A DNA stretch of 64,000 nucleotides from Candidatus Poribacteria bacterium (GTDB lineage: Bacteria > Poribacteria > WGA-4E > PCPOR2b): NCBI GenBank assembly GCA_028819845.1, contig JAPPKS010000027.1, positions 310,001 through 374,000 of the forward strand. Reading direction: 5' to 3'. The notes under the pieces are model-generated. The model was not told where the DNA came from. It saw only the letters and a list, made by a program, of their open reading frames with translations, and searched no databases. The translations under genes and the position numbers were made by a program. The first letter of the stretch is position 1; each line of letters starts with the position of its first letter. Below are positions 59,352-64,000 of the stretch, in pieces.

Positions 59352-62273
59352 TCAAAAGGCTTGGCTTAGTCCAAAGTGGAACATTGTGTCCGGATTAATC
59401 TCGGCGAGGTCGGTTCGACGCGCAACATCGAAATCGAGAGAGAAGAACCCAAGCTGTAATCGGAGTCCAATGCCAACAGAACCTTTGACATCATCGAGGC
59501 GATAGCGGTTATTCTCCTTATGAAAGACGTGATATGGATTGTCGCGGTGGAGCGCCTCCGACCAAACGGTGCCAAAATCAGAGAAAGCAATACCACGAAT
59601 CCCGCTGATTGCCCACGGGAAGGGCCAACCAAACCTAAGCTCGTCAATGAATGGGATTCGAATCTCAAAATTCATTAGTCCCATACGCGTACCGATTAGG
59701 TCCTGGTAACGATATCCCCTGAGGGTATCGATTCCGCCGAGATAAAAGAGGGATTTATCTGAGCCAAAGCTGCCGCCTAGCAGCAAACGGGTTGCAAATG
59801 TTGAACGCCTGCCAAGTTTAAAATAGCGTCGATAGTCGAAGACGACATTCGTCAGTTCTAGTTCGCTGCCTAAAGCCCGAAACGACTTCTCGAATGTAAG
59901 TTTGTAGCGTGTGCCAGTATGGGGCCCAAACACTTTCCACATCGTGGTATCACCCACGAGAGAGAGTGTTCCGAGAAAGAGGATTGCACGGTTGTCGCCG
60001 AAATTACGCGCCGGATTAGGTTCAAAGTTGAAGGAAAACGGGGTAGAGTACATTAAGAGGTTGAAATCTAACCGACGATAGCGATTGAATGGATGACTCA
60101 TGAATCCGAGAAAGCCGGTGGTACGCTGCAAATATCCGCGGCGATCGCGAGTTGTGCCCAAGAGGTAATATTGGTGGTAGTTAAAAAGGGCGGCGCCAAG
60201 ATCGCTGCGGCGCGCGAGAAATCCGTATCGTAGTATGAAATCCGGTGCCAGGAAGCCTGATTGATTTATCAAACTTGCGCCCAACCGATGATTGCCCATC
60301 ATATCGCTTCCGATGAACTCCGTTGTGTTACGCAGAAGACCGTCAGCGCCCAAGTTAAAGTTGGTGAAAATTGCGTCCAGGGCAATGTTGGTATCGTATT
60401 TCCGGCGGCCAATGCGGCGCGGCGGCGGTGTCGAAGCGTCTGCAATTATCGGCTGCACCTCCAAAGGCGGCATGTCAATCTTGTCATTCATTGCCTTTGC
60501 CGCGTCCATGAGATAGATGTCCTGTCTTCCATTTTGATACGCAGTAAAGACAATATTTTTCTGATGGGGGTCAAGGCTAGGGTTGAAGCACCCCGTGATG
60601 ATACTTGTCAATCGCGTAAAATCCGATCCATCCGGTTTAATCGTGTGCAAATCGTAGACACCGTGCAGGTCCGAGCAGAAAATTATTTTTTCCCCATCGG
60701 GCGACCATTTTGGACTCACGGCGTTGTGTTCGCCGTATGTCAACTGCCGTTGTGTGCGGTCAATTAGATTAAAGATGACTAGTTTGTTCTTGCTCTCGCG
60801 CTCTGAGGAATAGATGATTTCTTCTGTTGTTGGGTGCCATGACGGGTGGTTATCATTGAAGGGGTCGTTTGTCAACCGAGTGATCTCTCCGGTTAAAAGT
60901 TCGATGACATATAAATCGGATTGTCCTTTGTCTAATGCAGCAAAAACGATGCGGTCGCCGTTTCCATCATAGCTCGGTGAATATGCTGCATCGAAGTCGA
61001 GTTTTAAGCGGCGCTTTAGTTTTTTGGTTATGATATCAATCTCCAATAGATAATCCGTTCCGTGATGCTTGGCAATACATGCAATACAATCACCATCAGG
61101 CGACCAAGCAATTCCGCTGCCGTCCATGCGGAGGTCTTCATATTTGCTCCCAAAGAAACGTTTACTAATTCGGGCAAGTCTTTTCCCGCTCTTTGCGGAC
61201 ACGAGGACGATTTCGCCAAATCCGTCGCTGCCGGTAATGTAAGCGATGATGTCGCCGCTTGGCGACCAAGCTGGCTTTACGTTGCTGGAAAATCGGGATT
61301 TTTCAGTCAGGCTTTTGGCAATCGTATCTGGCGTATCCTTGTGCTCAACCAGGGGCCAATATTTTTTCTGAACGACGCGGCGCCAACTTTTATCGAACTC
61401 TTCTAGACCAATGCCGAGCACATTTTTGAAGGCAATGTCGATATCTTTTGTTCGGATGTGCCTTAATTCATGCATGATCTGCCCCACTTTGTCTCGGCCG
61501 TAAGTTTCCACCAAGTACCCAACTGCAGATTGCCCCATCTTATACCCGAGAAAGACATGCGGGCCGAGAACGCGGAAATCTTGAAGGCGGGTCAACGGAA
61601 CAATGTAGTTGGCGAGGCTTGCATCCCGTAAAACCATCTCTCCGATCGTGTCATTGTCTTCGCCAAAGTAGTCTGCTGATCCTTCAATGAACCAAATTGG
61701 AGGTGAATAGAGAAATTCGCCGCTATAGATATGAGCCGCAGGTTTCTGATAGATAATATCGTATTGAAAGATATGTACCAATTCGTGAAATATGACCTCT
61801 CGAAACGCTTCCATTGAACCCGTGAAGGGAATCACCATACGCCGCTTAAATATTTCAGCGAAACCGCCTATGCCTTCGTGAATCTCCTGCAGTATAATAT
61901 TGGTCTCCTGAAAATCTTTGTGGGATTGATATAGAATTAGCGGTGTGCGATCTTTGATTTCGTGGTCAAAATCTTCGCTGTGCTTTTCATACGCTTCTTC
62001 CGCAATGTCTGCCATAATCGGAACAAGCCGCTCTTCGCTAGGGTAGTAATGAATATCAAAATGTTCTGTGCGGTGAATTTTCCAGTCGAAAGGTTCATCG
62101 GTAACTTTGTTTTTGCCAAATCCCTGCGCCCAACTGGTTTGGGAGTAAAAGAGAAATGTGGACAGACACAAGAAGAACAATGAAATCGCCGGTGAAGCCG
62201 GTGTGATGCGCGAATTGCGGCGCTCGACACAAAACTTGAAGCGTGTTATGAACAATTGTATCAATGTAATCAT
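59352..62273 (-). CDS. Outer-membrane fusion: MA-type metallopeptidase, TolB-like propeller, Omp85/BamA-like barrel
   Basis: The 973-residue protein has a signal sequence (about 29-50) and a gluzincin peptidase domain with EVIFHELVHIFQYD (His163, Glu164, His167) and a downstream glutamate in IWFIEGSADYF (Glu197), as in Peptidase_MA-type families. Residues ~300-600 carry PD40/WD-like repeats (WSPSGDIIAYITG, WSPDGDCIACIAK, WSPDGEKIIFCSD), a TolB-type propeller. The last ~330 residues form a surface-antigen barrel with GGIDTLRGYRYQDL (the Omp85 loop-6 position), FEIRIPFIDELRF, and final phenylalanine in FGLSQAF. The barrel may anchor the peptidase in the outer membrane. Substrate unknown. Confidence 0.85.
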   Translation of the reverse strand: MITLIQLFITRFKFCVERRNSRITPASPAISLFFLCLSTFLFYSQTSWAQGFGKNKVTDEPFDWKIHRTEHFDIHYYPSEERLVPIMADIAEEAYEKHSEDFDHEIKDRTPLILYQSHKDFQETNIILQEIHEGIGGFAEIFKRRMVIPFTGSMEAFREVIFHELVHIFQYDIIYQKPAAHIYSGEFLYSPPIWFIEGSADYFGEDNDTIGEMVLRDASLANYIVPLTRLQDFRVLGPHVFLGYKMGQSAVGYLVETYGRDKVGQIMHELRHIRTKDIDIAFKNVLGIGLEEFDKSWRRVVQKKYWPLVEHKDTPDTIAKSLTEKSRFSSNVKPAWSPSGDIIAYITGSDGFGEIVLVSAKSGKRLARISKRFFGSKYEDLRMDGSGIAWSPDGDCIACIAKHHGTDYLLEIDIITKKLKRRLKLDFDAAYSPSYDGNGDRIVFAALDKGQSDLYVIELLTGEITRLTNDPFNDNHPSWHPTTEEIIYSSERESKNKLVIFNLIDRTQRQLTYGEHNAVSPKWSPDGEKIIFCSDLHGVYDLHTIKPDGSDFTRLTSIITGCFNPSLDPHQKNIVFTAYQNGRQDIYLMDAAKAMNDKIDMPPLEVQPIIADASTPPPRRIGRRKYDTNIALDAIFTNFNLGADGLLRNTTEFIGSDMMGNHRLGASLINQSGFLAPDFILRYGFLARRSDLGAALFNYHQYYLLGTTRDRRGYLQRTTGFLGFMSHPFNRYRRLDFNLLMYSTPFSFNFEPNPARNFGDNRAILFLGTLSLVGDTTMWKVFGPHTGTRYKLTFEKSFRALGSELELTNVVFDYRRYFKLGRRSTFATRLLLGGSFGSDKSLFYLGGIDTLRGYRYQDLIGTRMGLMNFEIRIPFIDELRFGWPFPWAISGIRGIAFSDFGTVWSEALHRDNPYHVFHKENNRYRLDDVKGSVGIGLRLQLGFFSLDFDVARRTDLAEINPDTMFHFGLSQAF

Positions 62274-62295
62274 TCTACTTCGCCCAATTACAATG

Positions 62296-63162
62296 TTATC
62301 TCACCAGAAATCTTTCTTCAGTTTGATAGTGAGGTGCAATTTTGCGTGTAAATTCTGTGATTGCTTGTTTTGCTAGATTTTTTAAGGTGCTTTCGTCGGG
62401 AGTAGCTTGTGACACGAGAAAGGAACCGAGGGTGTGTGCTTCAGCCGCGGTACGTTCGTATTTTTCATCCCAAACGACTTCTTCAGATTCTGCATCTGCA
62501 ATCAAAACTCTAAGCGAGAAGATATAGTTTTTCTGCAGGTAATCCTGATAGTCGGTCACATAGCGTTGCATCGTCCTTGAATATCGTTCACCATAGTAGC
62601 GCCGAGACCTGCTCACGGTATAAAATTTATAGCTGCCTAGAACGACCGCATCTACCTCGAATAGTTCTCCATATTGAAATATCTGGCTAGGTTCATTCAA
62701 AAGATTGAGGTCAAGTGGTTCGCCATCTAGCATTCGCAGCGTTTCCTGTGTGCCAAGGATGTTAAGGTTTTTTTGTTGCCCAAGTCTCCGCCGCATTAAA
62801 GACGCAATCTCTTCCTCTGCCTCTTTAGCTGCAGATTTCGTTTCTCCGTCCGGCCGTTCATCAAAAAATGGCAAGACCACAAAACTCGAATACTGACTCA
62901 CGTTTAATTCTGATTGAACCTTGATGGGAATCGAGATCCGTGTAATCGGACCACCGCAGCCGCAGAAAAAACAGATACACATCACAACCATCAGCAGACT
63001 AACGCCGAATCTGTCTTTGGTTATCCTTAGACAAAAAAGTGGTGTTGCAACGGTCAAAATGCACGCAGGGAACGCACAGAGGGCGAAACTTTCACCTTTC
63101 TTCGATTGGCTGATACTTTGTTTGCGAGTCCACGGAGTGGATTTTACAGTAGCAATTTTCAT
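62296..63162 (-). CDS. Putative CsgG/TolB-N-like lipoprotein
   Basis: The conserved body starts after a hydrophobic, cysteine-rich segment (MVVMCICFFCGCGG), which is probably a lipoprotein signal. The ~90 residues ahead of it in the long frame look non-native, and the true start is probably internal (GTG or ATG near 63000). The mature part reads SSFVVLPFFDERPDGE, EEEIASLMRRRLGQQKNLNILG, FEVDAVVLGSYKFY, FSLRVLIADAESEEVVWDEKYER. This strand-helix alternation resembles CsgG or TolB N-terminal domains. It resembles the lipoprotein at 18020 in layout. Function unknown. Confidence 0.65.
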   Translation of the reverse strand: MKIATVKSTPWTRKQSISQSKKGESFALCAFPACILTVATPLFCLRITKDRFGVSLLMVVMCICFFCGCGGPITRISIPIKVQSELNVSQYSSFVVLPFFDERPDGETKSAAKEAEEEIASLMRRRLGQQKNLNILGTQETLRMLDGEPLDLNLLNEPSQIFQYGELFEVDAVVLGSYKFYTVSRSRRYYGERYSRTMQRYVTDYQDYLQKNYIFSLRVLIADAESEEVVWDEKYERTAAEAHTLGSFLVSQATPDESTLKNLAKQAITEFTRKIAPHYQTEERFLVR

Positions 63163-63361
63163 ACACGGCGGACGCTAGTGGGAGTATATATTTTTTGACG
63201 AAAGTACAGATGGATAAAGAACCCATTAATTCATGCCTTCGCTATGCGGGGTTAAAACCGCCGCGGGTACGCTTACGATATATATTTTAACCGCGCACTT
63301 AATCCTTGGCGCTCCCTGAGGCACACATTAGGGTGAATCACAAAAAGTTTCCAGCGGTGAT

Positions 63362-63778
63362 TCAAGATTTGCCTTGGCTGTCCTCTTCGGTATCTTCATC
63401 TTCTTCAACGGCGTCATCCTCTGTATCAGGTTGCCTTTTGATATTGCGTTGAATGTTGAGGCGGCACTTTCTATAGTTGAATCGGTAAAACTTGTTGGAT
63501 GAATCTAATTCCGTCGCCCGTTTGTAGGCTTCAATGGCTTCATCGGTCTTTCCCAACGCTTCGAAAGCGACGCCTAAATTATTGTGTGCTCGTGCATACT
63601 GCGGGTCAATTTCAATGACGCGTTCCCATCGGAACACAGCTTCGTTCCATAATTGCAATTCAGCAGCCTCTATTGCAAATTCATTGTATTGGTCAATGGT
63701 AGCGTGATGTTGTAGCGGCGAGCATCCCGATGCAAGAAAGGAAACGGCAGCTAGAAAGAAAAGGAATCGGACGGGCAT
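63362..63778 (-). CDS. TPR-repeat lipoprotein
   Basis: ATG 63778 gives MPVRFLFFLAAVSFLASGC, a clean lipoprotein signal; an ATG six codons upstream (63796) is possible. Two tetratricopeptide repeats follow (LQLWNEAVFRWERVIEIDP, ARAHNNLGVAFEALGKTDEAIEAYKRATELD). The tail is acidic (EDDAVEEDEDTEEDSQGKS). Such lipoproteins often serve as scaffolds in outer-membrane assembly or secretion (BamD/PilF-like size range). No specific role is evident. It lies 200 bp downstream of the preceding lipoprotein gene; the 63797-64000 stretch beyond holds nothing recognised. Confidence 0.82.
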   Translation of the reverse strand: MPVRFLFFLAAVSFLASGCSPLQHHATIDQYNEFAIEAAELQLWNEAVFRWERVIEIDPQYARAHNNLGVAFEALGKTDEAIEAYKRATELDSSNKFYRFNYRKCRLNIQRNIKRQPDTEDDAVEEDEDTEEDSQGKS

Positions 63779-64000
63779 CTTTATTACCCCATTCATGGTA
63801 ATATTCTACACAACACCATGTAGATCGTCAAGCCAAAAAGCTACGAGTATTGGAGGTTCGGGAACCGATTCTCAATTCCGTTTTACGGTAAGATTTGCAA
63901 AACCTAAACCTTGTCTCAAAATCATGTAACAGCGCACGCCGCGTTTCTCGTAAGAACAGGCATGAATAATGATACATTGAAGCGCGGCGCGTAAAATTCG

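Overview
The window looks like a chromosomal segment of an uncultured Gram-negative (diderm) bacterium. It encodes an MCE/Mla-type lipid transport system, an OmpP1/FadL-like porin, an Omp85-type barrel protein and many lipoproteins, which together require an outer membrane. LamG-type secreted proteins, a GH127-like hydrolase, GC-rich dispersed repeats and TTG/GTG starts behind strong Shine-Dalgarno sites would suit Candidatus Poribacteria or a relative. That placement is an inference from gene content, since there is no rRNA in the window. I found no prophage, insertion sequence or CRISPR array.

Layout. 1-5.4 kb (minus): a truncated methyltransferase, a pyruvyl-transferase-family protein, gpmI, a lysine 2,3-aminomutase and a cyclophilin. 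5.4-12.6 kb (plus): a TPR protein behind a long structured leader, an M48 membrane protease, then glnD-rtcA (4-bp overlap) and thiI. 12.7-22.3 kb: an accessory stretch with two secreted ConA/LamG-type proteins sharing a C-terminal tail, a broken gene, a GH127-like hydrolase, a lipoprotein, a FadL-like porin, a Tyr/His-rich lipoprotein and an SDR. 22.7-27.2 kb: pstS-pstC-pstA-pstB-phoU, followed on the other strand by the wreck of a PhoB-type regulator.

27.7-44.8 kb (minus) is a long housekeeping block. It holds rpsF-ssb, an intrinsic terminator, rpsR-rplI-dnaB, mlaE-mlaF-MCE, radA, a PIN/TRAM protein, ispD-ispF, cysS, two related lipoproteins, dprA, accA and a DUF4159 protein. 45-51.3 kb (plus): comM/yifB, a small FtsX-like permease with its ATPase, and an ABC-2 exporter. 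51.5-52 kb: three tRNAs (Leu-TAA, fMet, Met/Ile2-CAT) with two terminators. 52-64 kb: queG, a zinc-ribbon CPBP protease, pheA, a DUF5069-like gene interrupted by an in-frame TGA, a UPF0182 membrane protein, a metallopeptidase/beta-propeller/Omp85-barrel fusion and two lipoproteins.

The most interesting observation is at 55500-55751. A short gene with a near-perfect Shine-Dalgarno site has a single in-frame TGA exactly where I recall its family (DUF5069) having Cys in a C-P-x-D-Q motif. The frame stays open and family-like afterwards, and a perfect 7-bp hairpin with a G-containing loop lies at the spacing expected of a bacterial SECIS. It may be an undescribed selenoprotein; a nonsense mutation is the competing explanation. 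Other points of interest are the decayed two-component remnant beside pst-phoU, the shared secreted-protein tail, the three-part outer-membrane peptidase and an MCE protein with a barrel-like C-terminus.
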